Origin: Nitrosomonadales bacterium
GTDB taxonomy: Bacteria; Pseudomonadota; Gammaproteobacteria; Burkholderiales; Gallionellaceae
Length of the DNA: 64,000 bases
Reading direction: 5' to 3'
Assembly (NCBI GenBank): GCA_016234685.1
Contig: JACRAT010000026.1
Coordinates: 62,001-126,000, forward strand
In this document: one piece after another, positions 9,286 through 22,855 of the stretch
How positions within the stretch are numbered: the stretch's first letter is position 1
How the letters are laid out: every line of letters begins with the position of its first letter
Notes under the pieces: generated by a model
The model's input: only the letters and a program-made list of their open reading frames with translations
Told to the model about the DNA's origin: nothing
Databases searched by the model: none
Made by a program: the position numbers and the translations under genes

Positions 9286-9930
9286 TTAGAACGTATACCC
9301 CAGCCCCACCGAAGCCACCGGGTAGTAGCGGAAGTTCTTCAGCGAGTTCTTCAAGTCAGCGTTGGCCTGAGCGATGTCGGCCGCCGCGACCCCGGCGATA
9401 TTGGTCGTGACATTGGAGTTAGGCGTGCCTTGGAACAAGATGCCCAAGTCCGCCGCAAAAGACAGACCGCTATCCTTGGGCGCGCTGCCCCAGCCGAAGC
9501 CGACATAAGGAACCAGCTTCTTGAAATCGACCGAGGCGTTCACCGTACCGCCTCCGGTGGCGTAATTGACGCCGCCGATGTTGATGGTTCCGCCAGTCGG
9601 AACGCCCGTCATGCTGAGCTTGTTGCCGTTATAGACCAGCCCGGCTGTTACCCGGAATCCGCTCTCCCAAGGATGCCAGTCTGCCAGCATCTCGACGCTG
9701 GTCAGATTCAGACTGCCGGTATAGTTAGTCGCCACGCCGTTGGTAGTCGCGGTACGATTGAAACCGTAGTTGTAACCATTCAGGCCGACACGACCGTCGA
9801 TCGAATCGGTCATCGGGAATGCCACATCCACGCCAAAACCCAGCGTGGAGATCTTTGCTGCGGCGGTGCTATCGGCCAGCGCAGGTACTGCAAGTGCAGC
9901 CAAAATGGTCGCCAGTATGATTCTTTGCAT
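9286..9930 (-). CDS. Outer-membrane beta-barrel protein (OmpW/CarO-like), function unknown
   Basis: This 214-residue protein has a clear signal peptide (cleavage probably after VPALA, about residue 19) and alternating beta-strand sequence. It ends in aromatic GLGYTF, the C-terminal signal for insertion by the Bam complex. The segment ADWHPWESGFRVTAGLVYNGNKL resembles small porin-like barrels. AGGGG precedes the ATG. It stands alone between two terminator/promoter regions, so context gives no substrate. An eight-stranded barrel is inferred from length only. Confidence 0.65.
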   Translation of the reverse strand: MQRIILATILAALAVPALADSTAAAKISTLGFGVDVAFPMTDSIDGRVGLNGYNYGFNRTATTNGVATNYTGSLNLTSVEMLADWHPWESGFRVTAGLVYNGNKLSMTGVPTGGTINIGGVNYATGGGTVNASVDFKKLVPYVGFGWGSAPKDSGLSFAADLGILFQGTPNSNVTTNIAGVAAADIAQANADLKNSLKNFRYYPVASVGLGYTF

Positions 9931-10030
9931 ATTGAGCCCCTAGTGATTCGTTTAAGTTTAATCGGGAAGAAAAGTACACCGACAACCGAAAAGCGGCAAT
10001 AGGGGAACAACTGGATTTGCGTGTCTAACT

Positions 10031-10059
10031 ATTGAAGTTTACTTGAATGCCCCCCATCT
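10031..10059 (+). promoter_or_regulatory. Putative sigma-32 heat-shock promoter of clpB
   Basis: ATTGAAG (10031-10037) resembles the -35 consensus CTTGAAA. CCCCATCT (10052-10059) matches the -10 consensus CCCCATNT exactly, 15 bases after TTGAA. The expected start lies about 25 bases before the clpB ATG. Known RpoH control of clpB in other Proteobacteria supports the call. Confidence 0.7.
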
Positions 10060-10091
10060 GCCGGGCATTCGAATTCAATCAGGAGTGCATC

Positions 10092-12677
<2,586 letters not shown>

Positions 12678-12685
12678 TGCGATTT

Positions 12686-12746
12686 ACCCGCAAAGGATAG
12701 GCCGTGGTTGTGCAGCCGCTAAAGCGGCAACAACCACGCCCCCTCC
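12686..12746. repeat. Palindromic repeat, family with the copy inside uvrD
   Basis: The element begins ACCCGCAAAGGATAGGCCG and forms a hairpin from GTGGTTGT...GCCGCT and AGCGGC...ACAACCAC around 12704-12737. The same opening, ACCCGCAAGGGGTAGGCCG, starts the in-frame insert in uvrD at 22005, so the two are copies of one family. It lies directly after the clpB stop. Confidence 0.6.
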
Positions 12747-12818
12747 GCCAAGGACACCATCCAAGTGGACTGCGAGGGGGATGAAGTTCGATTGATGAAC
12801 GAGCAGAAAAAAACCTAG
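12747..12818 (+). pseudogene. Remnant of a second ClpB C-terminal tail
   Basis: Codons 12747-12815 read AKDTIQVDCEGDEVRLMNEQ plus KKT and a TAG stop. They are in the clpB frame but 69 bases beyond its stop. The first nine residues match the real ClpB end (AKDTIHVDC), with six differences in 30 bases, mostly at third positions. It is therefore a coding-derived relic, separated from clpB by the palindromic repeat. No start codon or ribosome site precedes it. Confidence 0.6.
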
Positions 12819-12891
12819 GGCAGTCTCCGGTTTTCTCAGTGTCATCACGCCTTAGACTTTTTCGGTTACAGACCCAAGACTGTTCACTTAA

Positions 12892-12961
12892 CCGTTCGTG
12901 GCGAGCTTGTCGAACCACCAGCTTCGCAACCAGAGCCCTTCGACAGGCTCAGGACGAACGG
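12892..12961. repeat. REP-like palindromic repeat (TTCGACAGG family), copy 1
   Basis: This imperfect inverted repeat runs from CCGTTCGTGGCGAGCTTGTC to a right arm ending GGCTCAGGACGAACGG, with TTCGAC/GTCGAA cores. The outer flanks TTCACTT (12882-12888) and AAGTGAA (12972-12978) extend the symmetry. Two shorter relatives occur at 23037 and 37441. It fills the intergenic space between clpB and dsbD and may form a transcript-end hairpin. The rest of 12819-12986 holds nothing I recognise. Confidence 0.65.
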
Positions 12962-12986
12962 ATTTTTCTAAAGTGAACCGCATTGA

Positions 12987-14792
12987 TTACAGACCGGCGT
13001 TCTTCAGCGAGGCAAGGAACAGTTCGACGTTCTGGAATCCGGTCACGCGGGCATCGCTCTGCTCGGCTCCTTGGTTGTCGAAGAACAGGATGGCAGGCGG
13101 GCCGAACAGGGTGTAGCGCTTGAGCAGCGCCTTATCGTCTGCGCTGTTGGCAGTGACATCGGCTTGCAGCAGGACAACATCCTTCAGCCGCGCCTGCACG
13201 CGGGCATCAGAGAAGGTGAAGTGCTCCATCTCCTTGCACGCCACGCACCAGTCCGCATAGAAATCCAGCATCACCGGCTTGCCCTGCACCTGCGCGATGC
13301 GGGCATCCAGCTCGGCTAGGTTCTTCACCCGCTGGAACGGCAATGCACTGGCTTGCTCCGTCGTCTGCGCCGGCCCGCCCAGTGCTCCCAGCGGACGCAA
13401 GATGTCGCGCGCGCCGGACAGCGCACCTATCATGTAGGACACCCCGACCAGCAGCATAAGAATGCTGATGCCCCGGCCCAGCTTGCGACTGCCCTTGGCG
13501 TTGGGCGGCAGGCTGTCGAGTGCGCCGAAGAACAGCGAAGACAGGGTGAGCAGCATCCCCCACAGTGCCATCTGCACGAAGATCGGCAGGATGGGCGAGA
13601 CGATCCAGATCGCCAGACCGATCATCAGCACGCCAAAGGCGCGCTTGACCGTTTCCATCCACGCCCCGGCTTTGGGCAACAGCGCCCCGGCGGATGAGCC
13701 GACCAGCAGCAGCGGCAGCCCCATGCCCAGCGCCATCGAGAACAGCGCCGAGCCGCCGAGGAAAGCGTCGTGCGTCTTGCCGATGTAGAGCAGCGCGCCC
13801 GCCATCGGCGCGGCCACGCAGGGGCTCATGATGATGGCCGACAGCGCGCCCATGGCGAACACGCCGGAGAGGTGTCCGCCGTGCAGATGGTTGCTGGTCT
13901 CGGTCAAACGGCTTTGCAGCGCCGAAGGCAGTTGTAACTCATACAGTCCGAACATGGAGAGTGCCAGCGCCACGAACAGCGCAGCGAACGCGCCCAGCAC
14001 CCAGGGGGTTTGCAACGCGTTGGAGATCAACTCGCCGGAAAGCCCCGCCGCCACGCCCGCCACTGCGTAAGTGATCGCCATCCCCAGCACGTAAGCCAGT
14101 GAAAGAAAGAAGGCGTGGCGATGGGTAATCTGGTGGCCGCGTCCGACGATGATGCCGGAGAGGATGGGTACCATGGGAAACACGCAGGGGGTGAACGCCA
14201 GTAGCAGGCCCGCGCCGAAGAAGAAGGAGACGATGAGCCAGAAGTTGCCCGCCTTCAGCACATTGGCGATGCGGCTGTTCTCCGATTCGCCCGATGTCCC
14301 GGCATCGCCCGCAGCGGGTGCGGCGCTCATGGTTTGCGCCAGACTCACCGTCAGCGTCTGCGTGGCGGGCGGGTAACACAGGCCTTTCTCGCTACAGCCT
14401 TGATAGCCGATCTCCAGCGTCAAGGGCTGGGCGGGGTTCACCTCTTCCAGCGCGACCGCCACCTGAAAGGATTGGTGATATACCTCCAGCTTGCCGAAAT
14501 TGGCATCGTTCTTCATCTCGCCGGGAGGGAAATCCAGCCGCGCGACGCGGGCGTTGCCGCTGGTGACGTTGACGCTGATCTTGTTGCGGTACAGGTAATA
14601 GTCCGGCGCGACGCGGAAGCTGGCCAGCAGGGTGCGGCTGTCACGGCTCTCGATTGCTACGCCGAACGCTTTTTCCGGCGACAGGAAGGTGGGCTGCCCG
14701 CCTCCCAGCCCCGCCAGTTTATCCAGCAGCCCCTCGGCTTGGGTCGGAAGGGCGGTGGTGAAAAACAGCAGCAATATCAGCAGAAAACGCAT
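12987..14792 (-). CDS. dsbD: Thiol:disulfide interchange protein DsbD
   Basis: This 601-residue inner-membrane protein carries electrons from cytoplasmic thioredoxin to periplasmic DsbC/DsbG and cytochrome-c maturation proteins. It has a signal peptide, an N-terminal periplasmic domain with the CSEKGLC pair (about residues 131-137), a central domain of about eight membrane helices with the PCVFPMVP and PCVAAPM cysteines, and a C-terminal thioredoxin domain with WCVACK near residue 515. The start at 14792 is favoured because GAGGA lies six bases upstream. An ATG at 14798, overlapping the cutA stop as ATGA, is the alternative. It is the last gene of the leuS operon. Confidence 0.94.
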   Translation of the reverse strand: MRFLLILLLFFTTALPTQAEGLLDKLAGLGGGQPTFLSPEKAFGVAIESRDSRTLLASFRVAPDYYLYRNKISVNVTSGNARVARLDFPPGEMKNDANFGKLEVYHQSFQVAVALEEVNPAQPLTLEIGYQGCSEKGLCYPPATQTLTVSLAQTMSAAPAAGDAGTSGESENSRIANVLKAGNFWLIVSFFFGAGLLLAFTPCVFPMVPILSGIIVGRGHQITHRHAFFLSLAYVLGMAITYAVAGVAAGLSGELISNALQTPWVLGAFAALFVALALSMFGLYELQLPSALQSRLTETSNHLHGGHLSGVFAMGALSAIIMSPCVAAPMAGALLYIGKTHDAFLGGSALFSMALGMGLPLLLVGSSAGALLPKAGAWMETVKRAFGVLMIGLAIWIVSPILPIFVQMALWGMLLTLSSLFFGALDSLPPNAKGSRKLGRGISILMLLVGVSYMIGALSGARDILRPLGALGGPAQTTEQASALPFQRVKNLAELDARIAQVQGKPVMLDFYADWCVACKEMEHFTFSDARVQARLKDVVLLQADVTANSADDKALLKRYTLFGPPAILFFDNQGAEQSDARVTGFQNVELFLASLKNAGL

Positions 14793-14794
14793 GT

Positions 14795-15121
14795 TCATTC
14801 CTCGTTCAGATAAGTCTCTTGCGCCACCCAGTCCAGATAGGCGGGCAGGCCCGCGCTGATCGGAGTGGCGATGATTTCGGGAAGTTCGTAAGGATGGTGC
14901 GCGCGGATGGCGAGCTCCAGTCGCGGGTAGGCGGCCTCGGTGGTCTTCATCAGCAGCGGAACTTCCGTCGCCGTCTCGACCTTGCCCTGCCAGCGATAGA
15001 CCGAGGTGCATTCGGCCAGAATGTTGGCGCAGGCGGCGGCGCGGCATTCGATCACGGCGCGGGCCACGCGCTCGGCTGCGGCGCGATCCGGCAGATTGGT
15101 CAACACCAGCAGTTTGCTCAT
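14795..15121 (-). CDS. cutA: Divalent cation tolerance protein CutA
   Basis: This 108-residue protein has the trimeric ferredoxin-like CutA fold, linked to copper and divalent metal tolerance. Diagnostic segments are AACANILAECTSVYRWQGKVE, split over residues 30-50, and LMKTTEAAYPRLE. ATG at 15121 overlaps the holA stop as ATGA, which implies coupled translation. Longer open frame upstream lies inside holA and is not used. Neighbouring dsbD is a common partner, as both relate to envelope metal and thiol chemistry. Confidence 0.92.
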   Translation of the reverse strand: MSKLLVLTNLPDRAAAERVARAVIECRAAACANILAECTSVYRWQGKVETATEVPLLMKTTEAAYPRLELAIRAHHPYELPEIIATPISAGLPAYLDWVAQETYLNEE

Positions 15122-16125
15122 GGTCGCTTCGCCAAACGTAACCCGAGCTGCTGCAATTCGTCCCACACATCGCCCGCGCGCAGGCCCTTGATGGTCTTGT
15201 CGATCAGGGCGGCGTGGCGCAGGGCGCGCTCGATCTGCGGCAGTTTCATCCGCCGCGTCGCGCCTTGCACGCTGTCTTGTCGCGCCCCCCAGACGCGCGC
15301 TTCGCGCATCAGATTGGCGAGGTTGCCGCCGCGCTGCAAGCCGCCCAGCAGCTTGCCCAAGGTACGGATCTCCTCGGTCAACGCCCACAGCACCAGCACG
15401 GTGGCCGTGCCTTCGGCGCGCAGTCCGTCGAGGATGCGCACGAAGCGGGCGACGTTGCCGCTAAGCATCGCCTCCGACAGCTTGAACACGTCGTAGCGCG
15501 CTACGTCCATCACCGCATCCTTGACCTGCTCGAAGCTGAGCGGCCCGGCGGGGTAGAGCAGCGCCAGTTTTTGTATCTCCTGCCAGGCCGCCAACAGATT
15601 GCCCTCGACCCGATCCGCCAGAAAATCCAGCGTCTCGCGGTCGGTGGATTGCCCGTGGCGTTTGAGCCGCCCGGCGATCCAGCCCGGCAGCACCGCGCGC
15701 GGGATGTCGTCGGCGGCGATGGTCACGCCGTGCTGCTCCAGCGCAGCGAACCATTTACTCTTCATGCCCGTGCCATCCAGTCGCGGCAGGGTGATGATGG
15801 TCAGCACATCCGGCGAGAGATGTTTGCAGTATTCCTGCAAAGCCTGTCCGCCCTCAGTGCCCGGCTTGCCGCCGGGGATGCGCAGATCGACGATCTTGCG
15901 CGCGCAAAACAGTGACAGGCTTTGCGCGCTGTTCTTCAGCTCCGGCCAACGGAAATCGCGGTCGGCGGTCAGCACGTCGCGCTCCTCGAAACCCGCCGCA
16001 CGCGCGGCGGCGCGGATGCTGTCCGCCGCTTCCAGCGCCAGCAACTGCGCTTCGCCGTGGATGACGTAGAGCGGTTTCAGGCCCGAGGCCAGATGGCGGG
16101 CAAGGTCTTCGCCAGAGAGTTTCAT
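15118..16125 (-). CDS. holA: DNA polymerase III delta subunit
   Basis: This 335-residue delta subunit of the clamp loader opens the beta clamp. The N-terminus MKLSGEDLARHLASGLKPLY, the YVIHGEAQLLALEAADSIR segment and KIVDLRIPGGKPG are typical. The central AAA-like and C-terminal helical collar parts follow at normal length (E. coli HolA is 343). Its ATG overlaps the lptE stop as ATGA. The order leuS-lptE-holA is widely conserved in Proteobacteria. Confidence 0.94.
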   Translation of the reverse strand: MKLSGEDLARHLASGLKPLYVIHGEAQLLALEAADSIRAAARAAGFEERDVLTADRDFRWPELKNSAQSLSLFCARKIVDLRIPGGKPGTEGGQALQEYCKHLSPDVLTIITLPRLDGTGMKSKWFAALEQHGVTIAADDIPRAVLPGWIAGRLKRHGQSTDRETLDFLADRVEGNLLAAWQEIQKLALLYPAGPLSFEQVKDAVMDVARYDVFKLSEAMLSGNVARFVRILDGLRAEGTATVLVLWALTEEIRTLGKLLGGLQRGGNLANLMREARVWGARQDSVQGATRRMKLPQIERALRHAALIDKTIKGLRAGDVWDELQQLGLRLAKRP

Positions 16126-16613
16126 TCCTGTGCGCGGGGCTTGGCGAAAGTGAGGCGACGGATGATCTGCTGCACCATGTCGCTGCGCATGTGCTCATAC
16201 AGCAGGATCTCTTCTTGCTGCTTGGACAGCACCTTGGTGTCGTCATAGGTGAAATCGCGACGCAGGATCAACTCGTCCGCTGGCAGCCAGTCCACTTGCT
16301 TCTGGTCGTGCGCGCGCAACGAGACGCGGTAGACCAGTTGATACTCCAGCACCCGGCCTGTTGCCCCCAGCGAAAGGATCTTGCGCTCAGGCAGCTCGCG
16401 GACGATCTCCAGCACCAGTTGCGCCTGTTCCGGGCTCTCGCTGATCTGGATGCCGTTGGCCTCCAGATCGCGCTTCAACTCCAGCACCAGCGGCGCTCGC
16501 TCGTTCATCGCCTGCACGTAGACCGAGGTGAACGGCAGCTTGGCCTGCCCGCGCAGGTGGAAGCCGCATGCGCTCAGCGACAGGGCAAACAACAAGATGA
16601 AGAAACGACGCAT
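16122..16613 (-). CDS. lptE: LPS-assembly lipoprotein LptE
   Basis: This 163-residue outer-membrane lipoprotein plugs the LptD barrel and helps place lipopolysaccharide in the outer leaflet. The signal peptide ends in the lipobox LSAC, followed by GFHLRG, the usual mature N-terminus of LptE. ATG at 16613 is preferred because GGAG lies six bases upstream; a TTG at 16619 is also in frame. It starts 12 bases after the leuS stop. Confidence 0.93.
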   Translation of the reverse strand: MRRFFILLFALSLSACGFHLRGQAKLPFTSVYVQAMNERAPLVLELKRDLEANGIQISESPEQAQLVLEIVRELPERKILSLGATGRVLEYQLVYRVSLRAHDQKQVDWLPADELILRRDFTYDDTKVLSKQQEEILLYEHMRSDMVQQIIRRLTFAKPRAQE

Positions 16614-16625
16614 GGGCAACTCCGC

Positions 16626-19490
<2,865 letters not shown>

Positions 19491-19602
19491 TCATTGGATG
19501 AGCGCGCATTATAGCGGCTCAGGCCCGCCGCGCGTAATGCGATAGCGTGCGTAAACCGGGGGAATGCGGAGTGGAGGGCAATTTCCGCAAGTAGGGGGTT
19601 TC

Positions 19603-19611
19603 TGTTAGAAT
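19603..19611 (+). promoter_or_regulatory. Extended -10 box upstream of phosphoribulokinase
   Basis: TGTTAGAAT matches the extended -10 form TGnTATAAT with one change. No convincing -35 is present. The ATG follows 44 bases later with a GGAGAG ribosome site. Confidence 0.4.
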
Positions 19612-19655
19612 CTGGAAAAAATTCATTTATCTATTGAAAACAGGAGAGAGCAAAC

Positions 19656-20543
19656 ATGTCGCGCAAGCATCCCGTGATCGCTGTGACCGGATCGTCCGGC
19701 GCTGGTACTACCACCGTTAAACGTGCCTTTGAGAACATCTTCCGTCGCGAGAGCATCAGCGCCGCTGTGGTCGAGGGCGATAGCCTGCACAGCTTGGGTC
19801 GTCTGGCTTTCCGCGCTGCGGCTGCCGAAGCCGCCAAGGCTGGCAATCACTCTTTCAGCCACTTCGGCCCGGAAGCCAATCACTTTGCCAAGATCGAAGA
19901 AACCTTCAAGACTTACGGTGAAACCGGTCAGTGCGAACGTCGCTACTACATCCACAGCGATGCAGAAGCGGTGGACCTGAATGCGCGTTACAACACCAAT
20001 CTGAAGCCAGGCGAATTCACTCCTTGGGAAACTGTGGGCGAAGGTTCCGACATCCTGTTCTACGAAGGCCTGCATGGTTTGGTCAAGCACGGCGACATCG
20101 ACGCTTCGCGTTACGTCGACTTGGGCGTGGGCGTGGTGCCTATCGTTAATCTGGAATGGATCCAGAAGATCCATCGTGACAAGGCCGAGCGTGGCTATTC
20201 GGCCGAAGCCACCGTTGATACCATCCTGCGTCGTATGCCGGACTACATCAACTACATCACTCCGCAGTTCTCGCGCACCACGGTCAACTTCCAGCGCGTT
20301 TCCACCGTGGACACCTCGAATCCGTTCATTGCGCGCGACATCCCTACGCCGGATGAAAGCTTCGTGGTCGTGCATTTCAGTGAGCCCAAGGGTGTGGACT
20401 TCCCTTACTTGCAGAACATGGTTCCCGGTGCGTTCATGTCCCGTCCGAACACGCTGGTGGTGCCTGGCGGCAAGATGAACATGACGCTGGAACTGGTTCT
20501 CGGCCCGATGATTCACGATCTGATCGAAAACCGGAAGAAGTGA
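19656..20543 (+). CDS. prk: Phosphoribulokinase, type I (Calvin cycle)
   Basis: This 295-residue kinase phosphorylates ribulose 5-phosphate to ribulose 1,5-bisphosphate, the CO2 acceptor of RuBisCO. It has the proteobacterial octameric form: P-loop GSSGAGTTT (residues 12-20), VEGDSLH, the HFGPEANHF segment, and ILFYEGLHGLV with the Walker B-like acid. Its presence indicates an autotrophic cell because the enzyme has almost no other role. It stands alone with its own promoter-like box and terminator. RuBisCO and a CbbR regulator are not in the window. An AGGAGAG ribosome site supports the start. Confidence 0.96.
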   Translation: MSRKHPVIAVTGSSGAGTTTVKRAFENIFRRESISAAVVEGDSLHSLGRLAFRAAAAEAAKAGNHSFSHFGPEANHFAKIEETFKTYGETGQCERRYYIHSDAEAVDLNARYNTNLKPGEFTPWETVGEGSDILFYEGLHGLVKHGDIDASRYVDLGVGVVPIVNLEWIQKIHRDKAERGYSAEATVDTILRRMPDYINYITPQFSRTTVNFQRVSTVDTSNPFIARDIPTPDESFVVVHFSEPKGVDFPYLQNMVPGAFMSRPNTLVVPGGKMNMTLELVLGPMIHDLIENRKK

Positions 20544-20563
20544 TCTTCAGCTAACTGCATCGG

Positions 20564-20595
20564 CGGGGAACTGGTTAGTCCGGTTCCCCGTTTTC
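20564..20595 (+). terminator. Rho-independent terminator of prk
   Basis: The eleven-base arms CGGGGAACTGG (20564-20574) and CCGGTTCCCCG (20580-20590), with one G-T pair, enclose TTAGT and are followed by TTTTC. Confidence 0.85.
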
Positions 20596-20614
20596 ATTTT
20601 TATCACGATACGTC

Positions 20615-22825
20615 ATGGATCTGCTCTCCGGTCTCAACCCCGAACAACGCGCTGCGGTCGAACTGCCCGCGCGCTCCGCTCTCATCCTCGCTGGCGCAGG
20701 CAGCGGCAAGACGCGCGTGCTGACCACGCGCATCGCCTATCTCATCAGCAACGGACTGGTGTCGCCAGGCGGTGTGCTGGCGGTGACCTTCACCAACAAG
20801 GCGTCGAAGGAGATGATGACGCGCCTGTCGGCGATGTTACCGATCAATACCCGCAGCATGTGGATAGGCACCTTCCACGGCCTGTGCAACCGCATGTTGC
20901 GCGCGCACTACCGCGAGGCGAACCTGCCGCAGACCTTCCAGATTCTGGATTCGTCCGACCAGCAATCCGCCATCAAGCGGGTGATGAAGGCACTCAATGT
21001 GGACGACGAGAAGTATCCGCCGCGCGAGTTGCAGAATTTCATCAGCCGCAACAAGGAACAAGGCCTGCGCGCGCATGAGGTGGAGGCATATGATCCCTAT
21101 ACGCGGCGCAAGGTCGAGGTGTTCGCCGCTTACGACGAGCAGTGCCAGCGCGAAGGCGTGGTGGACTTCTCCGAGTTGCTGCTGCGCTGCTATGAGCTGC
21201 TGTCACGCAATCAGATGCTGCGCGAGCATTATCAGGCGCGCTTCAAGCACATCTTGGTGGACGAGTTTCAGGACACCAACCCGCTGCAATATCAATGGCT
21301 GAAGCTGTTGGCAGGAAAAGAAAATGCCCTGTTCGCGGTAGGGGACGACGACCAGTCCATCTACGCCTTTCGCGGCGCGAACGTGGGCAACATGCAGGAG
21401 TTGCTGCACGATTTCCATGTCGAGAGCGTCATCAAGCTGGAGCAGAACTATCGCTCGCACGGCAATATCTTGGACGCGGCCAACGCGCTCATCAGCCGCA
21501 ACCGCAACCGCCTCGGTAAAGAACTGTGGACGGCGGAACACAAGGGCGAGCCGCTGCGCGTGTACGAGGCGCCGACCGACATGGACGAGGCGCGCTTCAT
21601 CGCCGACGAGGTACGCCAGCTGCACCGCGAGGGCGTGGCGCTGTCCGAGATGGCGGTGCTGTATCGCTCCAACGCGCAGTCGCGGGCGCTGGAACATGCG
21701 CTGGTCGCGGCGGGTGTCAGCTATCGGGTGTACGGCGGACAGCGCTTCTACGAGCGGCAGGAGATCAAGCACGCGCTGGCCTATCTGCGCCTGCTGGTGA
21801 ATCAGGACGACGACAACTCGCTGTTGCGCGTCATCAATTTCCCCACGCGCGGCATCGGTGCGCGCAGCATCGAGCAGTTACAGGAAGCGGCCAAGCAATA
21901 CAACACCACGCTGTATGATGCGGCGGCACGCATGGGCGGCAAGGTCACCGGTTTCGTCGGGCTGATCGAACAGATGCGCCACACTACGGCGAAGTTGCCG
22001 CTCCACCCGCAAGGGGTAGGCCGAGGGGTGCCCGGAGCCTCCGGCTCCACCCTCTCGCTCCCCGAGATCGTCGATCACGTGTTGCAGCACAGCGGGCTGA
22101 TGGCGAACTACCAGAACGAGACCGGCGCGAAGAAGCACGAGGCGCAGGAGCGCATCGACAACCTGAACGAGCTGCTCAACGCCGCGACCCTGTTCGTGCA
22201 TGAAAACGAGGACGACAGTCTGGTCGCTTTCCTCACCCATGCCACGCTAGAAGCGGGCGAGCATCAGGCCGAGGCGGGCAGCGACGCGCTGCATCTGATG
22301 ACCGTCCATGCCGCCAAGGGCTTGGAGTTCCACAGCGTGTTCATCACCGGGTTGGAGGACGGCCTGTTCCCGCACCAGAACAGCCAGAACGAGGACGGCG
22401 GGCTGGATGAGGAGCGCCGCCTGATGTACGTGGCGCTGACCCGCGCGCGCCGCCGCCTGTATCTGACTTTCGCGCAGAGCCGGATGCTGCACGGGCAGGT
22501 CAACTACAACATGATGTCGAGTTTTCTGCGCGAGCTGCCGGACGCGCTGCTGCAATGGCTGTCGCCCAGACTGACGCAGCGCAACCCGTCTTCTTTCGGC
22601 AGCTACTCGTCTCCCGCTGCCAGCGCAAAATTGCCGCCAGCGCCCCCCGCTCCAGCGAAGGAAGGCGCTTGGCGCATAGGCCAGCGGGTGTTCCATCAGA
22701 AGTTCGGCGAAGGCACGATCACCGGCCTAGAAGGCAACGGCACGGAAGGGCGGGTGCAGGTCAATTTCAAACACGCCGGCAGCAAATGGCTGGCGCTGGA
22801 ATACGCAAAACTCACGGCGGCTTGA
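20615..22825 (+). CDS. uvrD: DNA helicase II UvrD with an in-frame repeat insertion
   Basis: This 736-residue superfamily 1A 3'-5' helicase acts in nucleotide excision and mismatch repair. Motifs are AGAGSGKTRV (Walker A, residues 29-38), the LVDEFQDTN Walker B, GDDDQSIYAFRGA, TVHAAKGLEFHSVF and LMYVALTRARRRLY. The C-terminus has the UvrD-type FHQKFGEGTI Tudor-like tail. A 19-residue insert (464-482), encoded by palindromic repeat DNA, splits KLPL from PEIVDHV in the 2B domain. Without it the length is about 717, close to E. coli (720). No clear Shine-Dalgarno precedes the ATG. Confidence 0.94.
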   Translation: MDLLSGLNPEQRAAVELPARSALILAGAGSGKTRVLTTRIAYLISNGLVSPGGVLAVTFTNKASKEMMTRLSAMLPINTRSMWIGTFHGLCNRMLRAHYREANLPQTFQILDSSDQQSAIKRVMKALNVDDEKYPPRELQNFISRNKEQGLRAHEVEAYDPYTRRKVEVFAAYDEQCQREGVVDFSELLLRCYELLSRNQMLREHYQARFKHILVDEFQDTNPLQYQWLKLLAGKENALFAVGDDDQSIYAFRGANVGNMQELLHDFHVESVIKLEQNYRSHGNILDAANALISRNRNRLGKELWTAEHKGEPLRVYEAPTDMDEARFIADEVRQLHREGVALSEMAVLYRSNAQSRALEHALVAAGVSYRVYGGQRFYERQEIKHALAYLRLLVNQDDDNSLLRVINFPTRGIGARSIEQLQEAAKQYNTTLYDAAARMGGKVTGFVGLIEQMRHTTAKLPLHPQGVGRGVPGASGSTLSLPEIVDHVLQHSGLMANYQNETGAKKHEAQERIDNLNELLNAATLFVHENEDDSLVAFLTHATLEAGEHQAEAGSDALHLMTVHAAKGLEFHSVFITGLEDGLFPHQNSQNEDGGLDEERRLMYVALTRARRRLYLTFAQSRMLHGQVNYNMMSSFLRELPDALLQWLSPRLTQRNPSSFGSYSSPAASAKLPPAPPAPAKEGAWRIGQRVFHQKFGEGTITGLEGNGTEGRVQVNFKHAGSKWLALEYAKLTAA
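22004..22060. repeat. In-frame palindromic repeat in uvrD
   Basis: The 57-base insert encodes HPQGVGRGVPGASGSTLSL. Its centre GGAGCC-TCC-GGCTCC is a hairpin flanked by GAGGG/CCCTC. CGCTCC occurs at both edges (21999-22004 and 22056-22061), consistent with a short target duplication. Its opening matches the element after clpB at 12686. Confidence 0.72.
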
Positions 22826-22855
22826 GCAATATCCCGCGAATGCGGACAAAACGGA

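Noticed and set aside
10042-10057. Alternative sigma-32 pairing CTTGAA with CCCCAT
   Set aside because: Only a few bases separate these boxes, too few for a promoter. The upstream ATTGAAG has workable spacing to the same -10.
12819-12891. AACC/GGTT plus T-run as a dsbD terminator on the minus strand
   Set aside because: The stem is only four bases. The REP-like palindrome at 12892 is a better candidate for the transcript end, but lacks a clear U-tract.
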